The notes under the pieces: generated by a model
Databases searched by the model: none
Seen by the model: the letters and a program-made list of their open reading frames with translations, nothing else
What the model was told of the DNA's origin: nothing
Origin: an uncultured bacterium
Lineage (GTDB): Bacteria; Cyanobacteriota; Vampirovibrionia; Gastranaerophilales; Gastranaerophilaceae
DNA: 64,000 nt
NCBI GenBank assembly: GCA_946636615.1
Contig: CAMPBE010000004.1
Location: forward strand, 1 to 64,000
Direction of reading: 5' to 3'
Position numbers and translations under genes: made by a program
Shown: piece after piece, positions 26,875 through 35,044 of the stretch
Numbering within the stretch: the first letter of the stretch is position 1
Layout of the letters: each line of letters opens with the position of its first letter

Positions 26875-27933
26875 TTATTTTATTAGCATACAATCACCAT
26901 ATGAAAAGAACCTGTAATTGCTCTTAATTGCCTGTCTATAAGCTTCAAAAATAAAATCTTTTCCGGCCAAAGCGCTAACTAACATTAATAGTGTTGATTT
27001 TGGTAAATGAAAATTTGTTAAAAGGTAATCAATTACCCTGAATTCATATGGAGGATAAATAAATAATTCAGAAGTATCATGACAAGCCTTAATACAACCG
27101 TATTTTTGGAAAGCAGTTTCAAGTGTTCTTACTGTAGTTGTGCCGACAGCAAGAATTTTTTTACCTTGTTGCTTTGCTCTGTTTATTTGTTCTGCAGCTG
27201 TTTCAGAAATTTCAAAACTTTCTGAATGCATTTTATGTTCCAATATATTTTCACATTGAACAGGTCTAAAAGTCCCTAAACCTACGTTTAGTGTTACATA
27301 ACAAAGTTCTACACCTTTGTCTTCAAGCTTTTTAAGAATTTCTTTTGTAAAATGCAATCCTGCTGTAGGTGCTGCAACAGACCCTTCATCTTTAGCATAA
27401 ACTGTTTGATATCGTTCAGAATCAAGCTTTTTTAAGTCCTCATTTTGCAATTTTCTTTCTATGTATGGGGGAAGTGGAATATTACCGTTTTTGTGCAAAA
27501 TATCCATAATATTTGCAGATTCATCAAATAGTAATTCTACTTGCCATTCTCCGTTTTCCTCTAATCTTTTAATTGCCTTTACTGAAAGTTCATCACTTAT
27601 TTTTATTACTGTATCAGGTTTTATTCTTTTAGAAGGTTTTATTAAAACATCCCAAGTGTTAGAATTTTTTTCACCAAGCGGCTTAAGTAAGAAAACTTCT
27701 ATTTTTGCACCTGTATCCTTATTGCCTAAAAGGCGAGCCGGAATTACTTTTGTGTTATTCATAACCAATAGAGTGTTTTTGTCGATATAATCTATTATGT
27801 TGTAAAAATGCCTGTGCTCAATTGATTGGTTTTTTATGTTTAAAACCATCATTTTCGAGTTTTCCCGTTTGTCAGCAGGCATTTGAGCTATTAAACTCTC
27901 AGGTAGTTCATAATCGTATTCGGAAAGTAACAT
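26875..27933 (-). CDS. queA: tRNA preQ1(34) S-adenosylmethionine ribosyltransferase-isomerase
   Basis: QueA transfers ribose from SAM to preQ1 in tRNA on the way to queuosine. The 352-aa protein has 'YDYELPESLIAQMPADKRENSKM', 'NTLLVMNNTKVIPARLLG', 'AAPTAGLHFT', 'VTLNVGLGTFRPV' and the C-terminal 'NFHLPKSTLLMLVSALAG'. It follows yidC on the same strand, separated only by a dispersed repeat that lies right before its ribosome site (AAGGCG). Confidence 0.96.
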   Translation of the reverse strand: MLLSEYDYELPESLIAQMPADKRENSKMMVLNIKNQSIEHRHFYNIIDYIDKNTLLVMNNTKVIPARLLGNKDTGAKIEVFLLKPLGEKNSNTWDVLIKPSKRIKPDTVIKISDELSVKAIKRLEENGEWQVELLFDESANIMDILHKNGNIPLPPYIERKLQNEDLKKLDSERYQTVYAKDEGSVAAPTAGLHFTKEILKKLEDKGVELCYVTLNVGLGTFRPVQCENILEHKMHSESFEISETAAEQINRAKQQGKKILAVGTTTVRTLETAFQKYGCIKACHDTSELFIYPPYEFRVIDYLLTNFHLPKSTLLMLVSALAGKDFIFEAYRQAIKSNYRFFSYGDCMLIK

Positions 27934-27944
27934 AAAATCGCCTT

Positions 27945-28012
27945 GAGATTCTTCTGCTAACTCGTCATTCTGAGTGCAGCGAAGAATCTCTTGGAATTCC
28001 GCCTCAGAATAA
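27945..28012. repeat. Dispersed palindromic repeat copy
   Basis: GAGATTCTTCTGCTAACTCGTCATTCTGAGTGCAGCGAAGAATCTC, then a CAGAATAAC end. Its architecture is nearly identical to the copy inside the O-antigen ligase gene. It fills the gap between the yidC stop and the queA ribosome site. Confidence 0.85.
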
Positions 28013-28014
28013 CA

Positions 28015-29103
28015 TTATTCTTTAGGTTCAATTTTCTTTGCATTTGCTATATCTGAATCTGTAACTACATTACCGGTATGTGCCTGTTCCATATCTATTT
28101 GCTTATTAACAATAACAGTTTGAACGATTTGTATAACATTGCTTGTTACAAGATAAAGCAATACACCGGCAGGAATTGGGATAATAACAAATGTACCGAT
28201 AATCATAATTGGCATAAACGTTCCCATTGACTTTTGTATAGCTTCTTGTGTCGGGTCAACAGATCCGTTTTTAGGTTTGTTTGTTGCCATCATTACTTTT
28301 TGAGATGCAAACATAGTTATTGCAAATAAGGCTATAAGTAAAAACACATCCCAATGGAAAGCTCTTTCTGTTTTAACAGTTGGTACTGATGCGGCAAGAA
28401 TGTTTCCTTGTTTTGAGAAAGTTACATTTTCAATTTCTTTGTTTGCCATATCTGTAATTTGAACTTCAACTTTTTCAATTTGAGCAAGTTGTTCAAATTT
28501 TAGATTTAAGTAATCTAAAGACATTTTTAAATCAACATTTTCACCGGCTTTGAAATCGCCTTGTATTTCAACGGCTTTAGATGGATTTTTTATTTTAACA
28601 TTATCTATAACTTCATTAGGCAAATATACTTTTGCAACTTTCCCAGCCATAAAAGTATCACCTTGAGAAACACCAAATTGTCCGTCATAAGAACGACCAG
28701 CAGTCGCTCTTAGTGTTGTATCCAATCTGCCTAAAAAACCAAATGATGTATCACCGGCAATTTGAATAAATTGAGGACTCATTAGAGCCGAATATAACAA
28801 TATAAATATTGGCAATTGAATTAATAAAGGTAGGCATCCGCCCATTGGGTTAAACTTATGTTCTTTATAAAATTCCATAAGTTTTTGTTGCATCATTTGC
28901 GGATTACTCTTGTATCTGTCTTGAATAGCTTTAATTTTTGGTTGTAATGCTTGCATCATTTTCATTGAACGTTGTTGTGAAACATTTAACGGCCACATTG
29001 CTAATCTTACAATGACAGTAAGAACAATTATTGCGAAACCGTAATTACCAACAAAATGAGCAAGCAGTTGTAAAAATTTTATGGTTAAAGTTGTAAAATC
29101 CAA
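28015..29103 (-). CDS. yidC: Membrane protein insertase YidC/Oxa1 with large insertion
   Basis: YidC inserts proteins into the inner membrane. The 362-aa protein starts at a TTG with TTAGGGA upstream. The core contains 'YGFAIIVLTVIVRLAMWPLN' with the groove arginine R33, the coiled-coil hairpin 'QPKIKAIQDRYKSNPQMMQQKL', and 'FNPMGGCLPLLIQLPIFILLY'. Residues about 130-248 form an extra extracytoplasmic domain between core TM2 and TM3, the position where cyanobacterial YidC proteins also carry an insertion. There is no rnpA-rpmH context. Dispersed repeats lie on both sides. Confidence 0.93.
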   Translation of the reverse strand: MDFTTLTIKFLQLLAHFVGNYGFAIIVLTVIVRLAMWPLNVSQQRSMKMMQALQPKIKAIQDRYKSNPQMMQQKLMEFYKEHKFNPMGGCLPLLIQLPIFILLYSALMSPQFIQIAGDTSFGFLGRLDTTLRATAGRSYDGQFGVSQGDTFMAGKVAKVYLPNEVIDNVKIKNPSKAVEIQGDFKAGENVDLKMSLDYLNLKFEQLAQIEKVEVQITDMANKEIENVTFSKQGNILAASVPTVKTERAFHWDVFLLIALFAITMFASQKVMMATNKPKNGSVDPTQEAIQKSMGTFMPIMIIGTFVIIPIPAGVLLYLVTSNVIQIVQTVIVNKQIDMEQAHTGNVVTDSDIANAKKIEPKE

Positions 29104-29121
29104 TTTCCCTAATCCTCTAAT

Positions 29122-29200
29122 ATTTAGATTCTTCGGCTAGTTATCATCCTGAGTTTTAAAAGACGAAGAATCATTGATAACATTCCCAGAATGACAATTC
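29122..29200. repeat. Dispersed palindromic repeat copy, degenerate
   Basis: AGATTCTTCGGCTAGTTATCATCCTGAG..CGAAGAATC..CAGAATGACA repeats the layout of the copies at 18217 and 27945 with several substitutions. It lies just upstream of yidC. Confidence 0.75.
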
Positions 29201-29257
29201 TCTTCCTATAGCAGTTTATTATAAAAGAACAGTCAAGTCAACTTTAAGCACTTATAA

Positions 29258-29619
29258 AAAAAGATCAACTCTCGTTAGCCTTTTAAATGGTCGGGATGAT
29301 AGGCTGTCCGTCGGCGAACGAATGTGAGCCTTACGGAAGCGAATGCAAAATTTAGCAAGTTCTTGAGCTTCAGCGAAAAAGAACTGCAAATTTTGTCACG
29401 ATGTAATCGTGTCATAAAAAAAGACTAACTTTCGTTAGCCTTTTAAATGGTCGGGATGATAGGCTGTCCGTCGGCGAACGAATGTGAGCCTTACGGAAGC
29501 GAATGCAAAATTTAGCAAGTTCTTGAGCTTCAGCGAAAAAGAACTGCAAATTTTGTCACGATGTAATCGTGTCATAAAAAAAGACTAACTTTCGTTAGCC
29601 TTTTAAATGGTCGGGATGA
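29258..29619 (-). repeat. 160-bp exact tandem repeat carrying tRNA-Pro tail and terminator
   Basis: Units 29281-29440 and 29441-29600 look identical over 160 nt, with a partial unit (29601-29619) merging into the tRNA-Pro 3' end and a diverged terminator at 29258-29280. On the minus strand each unit carries TCATCCCGACCA (the last 12 nt of the tRNA including CCA), then GGCTAAC-GAAA-GTTAGTC-TTTTTTT (terminator), then about 110 nt with further inverted repeats. No ORF is supported. Confidence 0.9.
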
Positions 29620-29684
29620 CACGATTTGAACGTGCGACCCCTTCGTCCCAAGCGAAGTGCGCTACCAAGCTGCGCCACATCCCG
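29608..29684 (-). tRNA. tRNA-Pro (anticodon TGG)
   Basis: Reading the minus strand, CGGGATG pairs with CATCCCG, the D-arm is GCGCAGCTTGGTAGCGC, the anticodon stem-loop is CTTCGCTTGGGACGAAG with TGG, and the T-arm contains GTTCAAATC. The discriminator is A and CCA is encoded. Total 77 nt. A terminator follows immediately. Confidence 0.96.
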
Positions 29685-29754
29685 ACAATATGGGGTACTT
29701 TATAATAGTAAAATAAACATTTTTTATAGTCAAGAGGATTATAATTTAAATTTA

Positions 29755-29763
29755 TGCTATAAT
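29755..29763 (+). promoter_or_regulatory. Extended -10 promoter of thioesterase operon
   Basis: TGC-TATAAT is a perfect extended -10 element ending 9 nt before the ATG at 29773. The predicted leader is about 3 nt and no ribosome site is present. Confidence 0.55.
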
Positions 29764-29772
29764 AATTACATT

Positions 29773-30198
29773 ATGAAACATATATTTGAAACAAAGGTTT
29801 ATTTTTCCGATACAGACAACTATGGCGTTGTCTGGCATGGAACTTATTTGAGATGGATGGAAATGGGACGTGTCGAATTTTGCAAGGATATGACAGGTCT
29901 TACGTTAAAGGATCTTGAAGCAAAAGATATACTTTTGCCTGTATCTAACATAAATATAAAATATAAATCTTCTGCAAAACTTGAAGATATTGTTGTTGTT
30001 GAAACGGAAGTTTCTGATTATACGGGTCTTACTGCAACTTTTAAACAAACTATAAAATCAAAGGAAACAGGTAAGGTTTATACTGTTGCTAGCGTGGTTA
30101 TTGTTGCGGTTCATGCTGATGCAAAATTGTACAGGCAAATGCCGGAGCCTTTAGCTTCAACGTTTGAAAAGGAAGTAAAATGTCAGATATCCGTTTAA
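29773..30198 (+). CDS. Acyl-CoA thioesterase, YbgC/4-hydroxybenzoyl-CoA type
   Basis: Start chosen at ATG 29773; the track ORF runs back through tRNA-Pro and cannot be right. The 141-aa hotdog-fold protein has the catalytic motif region 'VYFSDTDNYGVVWHGTYLRWMEMGRVEF', in which Asp within 'DTDNYGVVWH' is the active-site residue. It hydrolyses short acyl-CoAs or acyl-ACPs. It overlaps the pseudouridine synthase gene by 19 nt, and coaE follows, making a three-gene operon. Confidence 0.9.
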   Translation: MKHIFETKVYFSDTDNYGVVWHGTYLRWMEMGRVEFCKDMTGLTLKDLEAKDILLPVSNINIKYKSSAKLEDIVVVETEVSDYTGLTATFKQTIKSKETGKVYTVASVVIVAVHADAKLYRQMPEPLASTFEKEVKCQISV

Positions 30199-30908
30199 AT
30201 AAGTATATTGCATCTTCAGGGTTGTGCTCTCGCAGAAAAGCTGATGAATTGATTGAAAACGGTCAAGTAATGGTAAATGGCAAAATTGTTACTGAGCTCG
30301 GTTTTTTGGTGAAAGATCAGGATAAAGTTTTTGTTGATAAAAAGCTTGTAAGGCCGTCAAAGCACGAATATTATAAATTTTATAAACCTGCAGGCTATAT
30401 TACAACTTGTGATGATGAAAAAGGAAGAAAAACTATATACGATTTGCTTCCTGATAACTTGGCAGGACTAAAACCTGTCGGAAGATTGGATAAAGATTCA
30501 ACGGGGCTTTTAATTCTGACCAATGATGGTGATTTGATAAATGCTCTGACACACCCGTCTGTTAAAGTTCCGAAAGTTTATATGGTTACTGTTAATGCGC
30601 AAGTTAAAAAATCAGAATTAGAACAGATGGCAAACGGTATAGAAATTGAACCAGATAAGGTTGCTTATGCGGACATTCAGGTTTTGGAAATTGACAATAA
30701 ACATACTGAAATGCAAATAACTTTGTATCAAGGAATGAACAGACAGATAAGAAAAATGTTTGAACACTTTGGGTATGAAGTTAAAGTATTAAAAAGAATT
30801 CAGCATGCTACAATCAACCTTGACGGATTAAAACGCGGAGAATTTAAACCAATCAAACCTGCGCAGATCAGAGATTTAAGAAACTTTTTAAACAGGATTA
30901 GTCAATAA
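30180..30908 (+). CDS. 16S/23S rRNA pseudouridine synthase (RsuA/RluB family)
   Basis: Isomerises specific uridines in rRNA. The 242-aa protein has an S4 domain at the N-terminus ('RLNKYIASSGLCSRRKADELI') and a catalytic domain with 'PVGRLDKDSTGLLILTNDGDL', where the Asp of GRLD is the nucleophile, and 'EGMNRQIRKM'-like 'YQGMNRQIRKMFEHFG'. RluB versus RsuA cannot be separated by eye. It overlaps both neighbours in the operon. Confidence 0.93.
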   Translation: MSDIRLNKYIASSGLCSRRKADELIENGQVMVNGKIVTELGFLVKDQDKVFVDKKLVRPSKHEYYKFYKPAGYITTCDDEKGRKTIYDLLPDNLAGLKPVGRLDKDSTGLLILTNDGDLINALTHPSVKVPKVYMVTVNAQVKKSELEQMANGIEIEPDKVAYADIQVLEIDNKHTEMQITLYQGMNRQIRKMFEHFGYEVKVLKRIQHATINLDGLKRGEFKPIKPAQIRDLRNFLNRISQ

Positions 30909-31489
30909 TGAAAAAGATTGCAATTTGTGGGAATATCGCATCTGGTAAATCTACCGTCCAAAAAATGGTAGAAGAAAAAGGGTATAAAGTTTTGGATACA
31001 GATGAAGTTTCTCATGAGCTTTTAACAGTTTCAAATATTGAGTTGTATAATGCTTTTAAAAATTATGATGTTTTTAAAGATGGTGAATTTTCAAGGTATA
31101 AGGTAGGACAGCTTATATTTTCGGATGAAAATGCCAGATTAAAAATAGCATCAATTATGCACCCTCAAATTTCTCAGGAAATTGAAAAGTTTTATATCAA
31201 GTATGCTTCTGAAAAATTTTTGTTTGTCGGTATTCCGTTGCTATTTGAATCAAAGATGCAAAATTTATTCGATAAAATAATTTTTGTATATACAAATGAT
31301 GATATAAGGCTCGAAAGACTTTTAAAGCGAAATAATTATACACTTGAACATGCAAAAGCAAGAATAAATTGCCAAATGCCTCAAGATGAAAAAGTTGCTC
31401 TTTCGGATTATGTAATATACAACAATGACACAGTCGAAAATCTAAAAAAGCAAGTTGATAACGTTCTAAGCAGTATAGCTTTTGCTTGA
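30908..31489 (+). CDS. coaE: Dephospho-CoA kinase
   Basis: Performs the last step of coenzyme A synthesis. The P-loop is 'GNIASGKSTV' at residues 8-17, followed by 'DTDEVSHELL' for substrate binding and 'RNNYTLEHAKARINCQMP' in the lid. 193 aa is normal for the family. ATG overlaps the stop of the previous gene. Its end overlaps the convergent hydrolase-like gene by 24 nt. Confidence 0.93.
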   Translation: MKKIAICGNIASGKSTVQKMVEEKGYKVLDTDEVSHELLTVSNIELYNAFKNYDVFKDGEFSRYKVGQLIFSDENARLKIASIMHPQISQEIEKFYIKYASEKFLFVGIPLLFESKMQNLFDKIIFVYTNDDIRLERLLKRNNYTLEHAKARINCQMPQDEKVALSDYVIYNNDTVENLKKQVDNVLSSIAFA

Positions 31490-32272
31490 TTTTGAGACAG
31501 GAGCATATGCTATATAGCCAGGTCTTATGTTGCGAGTTTTTCCGTCAGAGTATGCGCATCCGTCGCCACCTGTGATTTCTATATGTCCGTACTTTTTGTT
31601 ATATCCGGAAACTCCGGCTTTATAAACAAGAACAATACCCGGCGTCTTTTTCAAATCAGAAAGACTGATATCAACCCTTTTAAAATTTGGATTTCTGTCA
31701 AGTATTCTGTCACAATCTTTTGCATGGCCATATTCATATTTGCCTAATCCTGCTTTTTGAATATCTGATTTTGATGCTTTTGCACAGTAACCCTTAAATC
31801 CCGTTGCATTTTTCTTTGCGATATTTGCAAGCTTCTGTCCTTTTATCAGATCATAACCGGCACCTATTAATGACATATTTATTTTCTGTCTTGAAGAATC
31901 AAAGTCTGTTGTTTTTTGATTATCTTGATTGGATTTATTATAATCTAATAAATTACTATTTAAGTTAAACGGATTTGTTTGAAAATTATTTCGTTGAGAT
32001 AAGTTGAAGTTCATTGGCTGAATATTAAACATAGGTATGTTATCCCAGCCTGAGTACATGTTTGAAGTGTACAAAATATCATTCAACATTTGTTGATACA
32101 TTATTTGTTCTTCTAATAATTTTTCATTAGCTACTCCAAATGATACAGGTAATATGTTTAATTCAGTTGGTTGCATGGATGGATTACCGACAGAATCAGG
32201 AGGCAATGGATTTTGATTGCCTAAAAGTGGTGCTATAGCCGTTACCGGTATTGTTGGAACAGTATTAAACAT
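31466..32272 (-). CDS. Putative Cys/His hydrolase (CHAP- or NlpC-like), copy A
   Basis: 268 aa. Residues 1-130 are Asn/Pro/Phe-rich low complexity ('NNFQTNPFNLNSNLL') with no signal peptide. The C-terminal domain from about 155 has C163 in 'GFKGYCAKASKSD', 'GLGKYEYGHA', 'NPNFKRV' and H230 in 'KKYGHIEI'. A Cys near the domain start and a His followed by a beta strand are the pattern of CHAP and NlpC/P60 peptidoglycan amidases. Copy B next to it shares the same motifs. Enzyme activity is inference from the motif layout only. Confidence 0.65.
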   Translation of the reverse strand: MFNTVPTIPVTAIAPLLGNQNPLPPDSVGNPSMQPTELNILPVSFGVANEKLLEEQIMYQQMLNDILYTSNMYSGWDNIPMFNIQPMNFNLSQRNNFQTNPFNLNSNLLDYNKSNQDNQKTTDFDSSRQKINMSLIGAGYDLIKGQKLANIAKKNATGFKGYCAKASKSDIQKAGLGKYEYGHAKDCDRILDRNPNFKRVDISLSDLKKTPGIVLVYKAGVSGYNKKYGHIEITGGDGCAYSDGKTRNIRPGYIAYAPVSKSSKSYTA

Positions 32273-32346
32273 AATTATCCCTTATATCCCCCGTTATATA
32301 TATAAAGGAATATTGTCTTTTAAAATTTACTTATTATTAATTAATG

Positions 32347-32910
32347 TTAAGCAAGCAGGAACGTATGAGCGTTATCAGATGGAATTATAAAGTCTTCAAA
32401 CCTATCACTTACAGCATATTCTCCTTTACCTTTAACAATAACGTGTCCATCTTCTCCGACATTATACACTTGTCCGTCTTCGCCTACTGCGGAATCAAAT
32501 GCATCATACGTGATTACTGTACCTTCGGGTAAATTTTTTAAATCTTTTCCTTCAACTGCAACTTCTACAAAATTAGGATTTTTTCTTAGCATATATTTGG
32601 TTTGTTCGCCGTTTCCAAGCTCATATATACCGAGTCCGCTTTTTACTATAGCGTTTTTTACGTATCTTGCGCATAGGGGTGGATCGGGATTTACTGCAGG
32701 TATTCCTGCTAATGCATTTTGATAAAGGACTTTCCCTTTAAATTCTCTCTGTTGTCTGTTATCAAAAATGGATGTATTATTTGCAAAAGGATTTTGCATC
32801 CGGTTATTCGGATTTGAAAATATAGAAAAAGGAGTAAAAAACGGCTGGTAATATCCACTATATGCAACTTGTTGCACAGGTATAAAATTGCGCAAAAACG
32901 GCAATGCCAT
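32347..32910 (-). CDS. Putative Cys/His hydrolase (CHAP- or NlpC-like), copy B
   Basis: I use ATG 32910 (AGGT ribosome site) rather than the track's GTG. The 187-aa protein has an aromatic/Asn/Pro-rich N-terminus ('SGYYQPFFTPFSIF') and a domain with C80 in 'PPLCARYVKNAIVKSGLGIYELG', 'NPNFVEVAVEGKDLKNLP' and H156 in 'EDGHVIV'. This is clearly homologous to copy A upstream on the same strand. No signal peptide is visible, so export would need another route. A peptidoglycan-related function is a guess from the fold pattern. Confidence 0.65.
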   Translation of the reverse strand: MALPFLRNFIPVQQVAYSGYYQPFFTPFSIFSNPNNRMQNPFANNTSIFDNRQQREFKGKVLYQNALAGIPAVNPDPPLCARYVKNAIVKSGLGIYELGNGEQTKYMLRKNPNFVEVAVEGKDLKNLPEGTVITYDAFDSAVGEDGQVYNVGEDGHVIVKGKGEYAVSDRFEDFIIPSDNAHTFLLA

Positions 32911-33052
32911 AAATTGACCTATATAATTGTTACAAAAATTACACAAAATAATTAACCCTATAAACTAACCTTATTTATATAAAAAATTTTTATATAAAAT
33001 AATTGCTCTTTTGTAACAAAATTTAATTATTTTTGTGAATGTTTCTTATAAA

Positions 33053-33982
33053 TTACTTATTTACAAGCTGTTTTTCAAGATATTTTACAGCATAAACTGC
33101 TCCGACAGCTCCATCAGATGCTGCTGTTATTACTTGTCTTAATGGGGTTTTTCTGACATCACCAACGGCAAAAACTCCCTCAACAGAAGTCTGCATTGTT
33201 TCGTCAGTTATAATAAATCCGTAAGCATCTTGTTGGAGTTGCCCTGTTAATTGTTCTACATTAGGAGTCATTCCAATATACGGAAATATTCCGTTCACAT
33301 TCAGATTTGAAATTTTGCCTGTTTTAACGTTTTCTAATACAACATTATTAACAAGATTTTCACCCTGAATTTCTATAACAATACTATCCCAAATAAATTC
33401 AAGTTTTTTATTTTTGAAAGCCCTTTCTTGAACAATTTTATCAGCTCTTAATTCATCTCTACGGTGAATTAAATAGACTTTTTTTGCAAATTTAGTTAGG
33501 TACATTGCTTCTTCTACGGCAGCATTTCCACCACCTACAACTGCTACAACTTTGTCTTTGTAAAAAGCTCCGTCGCAAACTGCACAATAACTAACTCCTC
33601 TGCTGAGAAATTCATTTTCACCCTTAACTCCTAATTTTGTGGGTTTAGCTCCTGTTGCTATAATAATAGTTTTTGCAGAAAATTCATATTCTTTTGTTTT
33701 TATTGTTTTATTTTTCAAGTCAATTGATTCGATTTCCTGCATTGGAAATTTATTAACCCCAAACATATCGGTATGTTCTTCAAATTTTTCCATCAGGTCA
33801 TAACCTCCGATAAGTTTCGCTCCCGGATAATTTTCCAATTCAAGATAGTTTGACGGTTGACCGCCAAACATATTAACATCAACTATTGCAGTTGAAGCTG
33901 CACCTCTGCTGGAATAAATTGCAGCAGAAAGCCCTGCAGGTCCGCCACCTAAAATAACTGTATCAAAATTTAATTTTTCCAT
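33053..33982 (-). CDS. trxB: Thioredoxin reductase
   Basis: Reduces thioredoxin with NADPH. The 309-aa protein has the FAD motif 'GGGPAGLSAAIYSSRG', the redox pair CAVC at 133-136 followed by DGAFYKDK, the NADPH motif 'VAVVGGGNAAVEEAMYL' and C-terminal 'GVFAVGDVRKTPLRQVITAASDGAVGA'. All are intact. The gene follows a secreted-protein gene by 6 nt and is probably co-transcribed with it. Confidence 0.96.
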   Translation of the reverse strand: MEKLNFDTVILGGGPAGLSAAIYSSRGAASTAIVDVNMFGGQPSNYLELENYPGAKLIGGYDLMEKFEEHTDMFGVNKFPMQEIESIDLKNKTIKTKEYEFSAKTIIIATGAKPTKLGVKGENEFLSRGVSYCAVCDGAFYKDKVVAVVGGGNAAVEEAMYLTKFAKKVYLIHRRDELRADKIVQERAFKNKKLEFIWDSIVIEIQGENLVNNVVLENVKTGKISNLNVNGIFPYIGMTPNVEQLTGQLQQDAYGFIITDETMQTSVEGVFAVGDVRKTPLRQVITAASDGAVGAVYAVKYLEKQLVNK

Positions 33983-33988
33983 TTATCC

Positions 33989-34483
33989 TCAATTCCCTGT
34001 AATGCTTTGTCCTGATATCTTTTCACCCTTTAGAATATATATTGCAGAATCTTTTTTTATTAGTGAGTTATCAAAATTTGAATATGTTTCCAAAGTAAGT
34101 GTATTAATCCCTGTAAAGGTGTCTCCTTGTAGCTTTAGATCTACTGTATCCGTAAGTTTTTTATTTCCATCATAATTACCTGCTTTTGTAAATCTAATAA
34201 GATTCCCCTCTACGTAGTCCACATTAACAGAAGCACTTGCTCCTGTAAATGGGTTTGTAAGATTTATGACGTTACCTTGCCTTGATAAGTTCCAAAAATC
34301 TATTGCGATAGGTTTAAAATATGTTTCTCCTTTTTGTTTGTCAATTTTGGCGACAACTCTCCAACTGCCATAGAATGTGTTAGGGACAGAGTCTATAGAA
34401 ACCCCTGCCTTTAAAGGCTCTGCCGATGCGGAAAGCCCGATAAATATACATAATAGAAAAAATATAACTTTTAAATATCTCAT
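33989..34483 (-). CDS. Secreted protein, unknown, 164 aa
   Basis: Signal peptide 'MRYLKVIFFLLCIFIGLSASA' followed by a beta-rich domain with 'GSWRVVAKIDKQKGETYFKP', 'SRQGNVINLTNPFTGASASV' and 'GDTFTGINTLTLETY', reminiscent of lipocalin-like barrels of 8-10 strands. The gene is directly upstream of trxB. Function is not assigned. Confidence 0.75.
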   Translation of the reverse strand: MRYLKVIFFLLCIFIGLSASAEPLKAGVSIDSVPNTFYGSWRVVAKIDKQKGETYFKPIAIDFWNLSRQGNVINLTNPFTGASASVNVDYVEGNLIRFTKAGNYDGNKKLTDTVDLKLQGDTFTGINTLTLETYSNFDNSLIKKDSAIYILKGEKISGQSITGN

Positions 34484-34556
34484 AATTTATAATTAATTAT
34501 TATAAATTATTTTTCAATATTTTAAATAGTCTGTTTGTTTTAGAAAATAAATTAAT

Positions 34557-34712
34557 TTATACTTCGTATGAAACATTAATACAAATTTCATCAGAAATAT
34601 CTACAATTGACCATCTTATAACTGATTTATATAATTTTTGCAGTTCTTGTTCTATGTATTCATTATCAAAATTTTTTATATATTTTAATTTTAAATTTTC
34701 CGATTTAATCAT
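34557..34712 (-). CDS. Small protein, 51 aa, unknown
   Basis: Too short for the supplied track. It starts MIKSENLKLKYIKNF and has an amphipathic helix ('EYIEQELQKLYKSVIRW') followed by 'SIVDISDEICINVSYEV'. It lies 10 nt downstream of the 103-aa protein gene on the same strand, which suggests the glmS message continues into it. The residues look protein-like and are not simple AT-rich noise. Confidence 0.5.
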   Translation of the reverse strand: MIKSENLKLKYIKNFDNEYIEQELQKLYKSVIRWSIVDISDEICINVSYEV

Positions 34713-34722
34713 TGGTAAAAAC

Positions 34723-35034
34723 TTATTTTATCATTTTTCTCAGCATGCTAGGTTTTATGTAGTTTTTTAGTTTACAACCGATAGCGAATCCTATGAGTTG
34801 TGCTCCTGCAACCGGAACAAAGAAAAACGGTACAGAAAAAGCTGCAGGAAACAAATTATTGCTCGATTTAAGGTTTCTGTATGTTGAAATTAAGCCTAAT
34901 TTATATCCTGTATAAGTCGGTAAATCATTCTTTTTTGACAATTTTCTCCCGGCTTTCATTCCTAAACTTACATCTGCAATTGCTCTGCATGAGCTTTGTA
35001 CTACAGAACTATTTTTAAAATTTACAACTTTCAT
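34723..35034 (-). CDS. Unknown small protein with hydrophobic centre
   Basis: Start at ATG 35034 (MKVVNFKNSSVV), 10 nt after the glmS stop; the longer track start lies within glmS. The 103-aa product is basic and has a hydrophobic stretch at about 62-85 ('LFPAAFSVPFFFVPVAGAQLIGFAIG'), probably one membrane helix or hairpin. It resembles short lineage-type proteins in this window with 'NF/SF..' starts. No family recognised. Confidence 0.6.
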   Translation of the reverse strand: MKVVNFKNSSVVQSSCRAIADVSLGMKAGRKLSKKNDLPTYTGYKLGLISTYRNLKSSNNLFPAAFSVPFFFVPVAGAQLIGFAIGCKLKNYIKPSMLRKMIK

Positions 35035-35044
35035 ATTTTTATTA

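Noticed and set aside
29626-29772. Upstream extension of the thioesterase ORF
   Set aside because: It translates through tRNA-Pro; a promoter and an ATG at 29773 give the normal family N-terminus.
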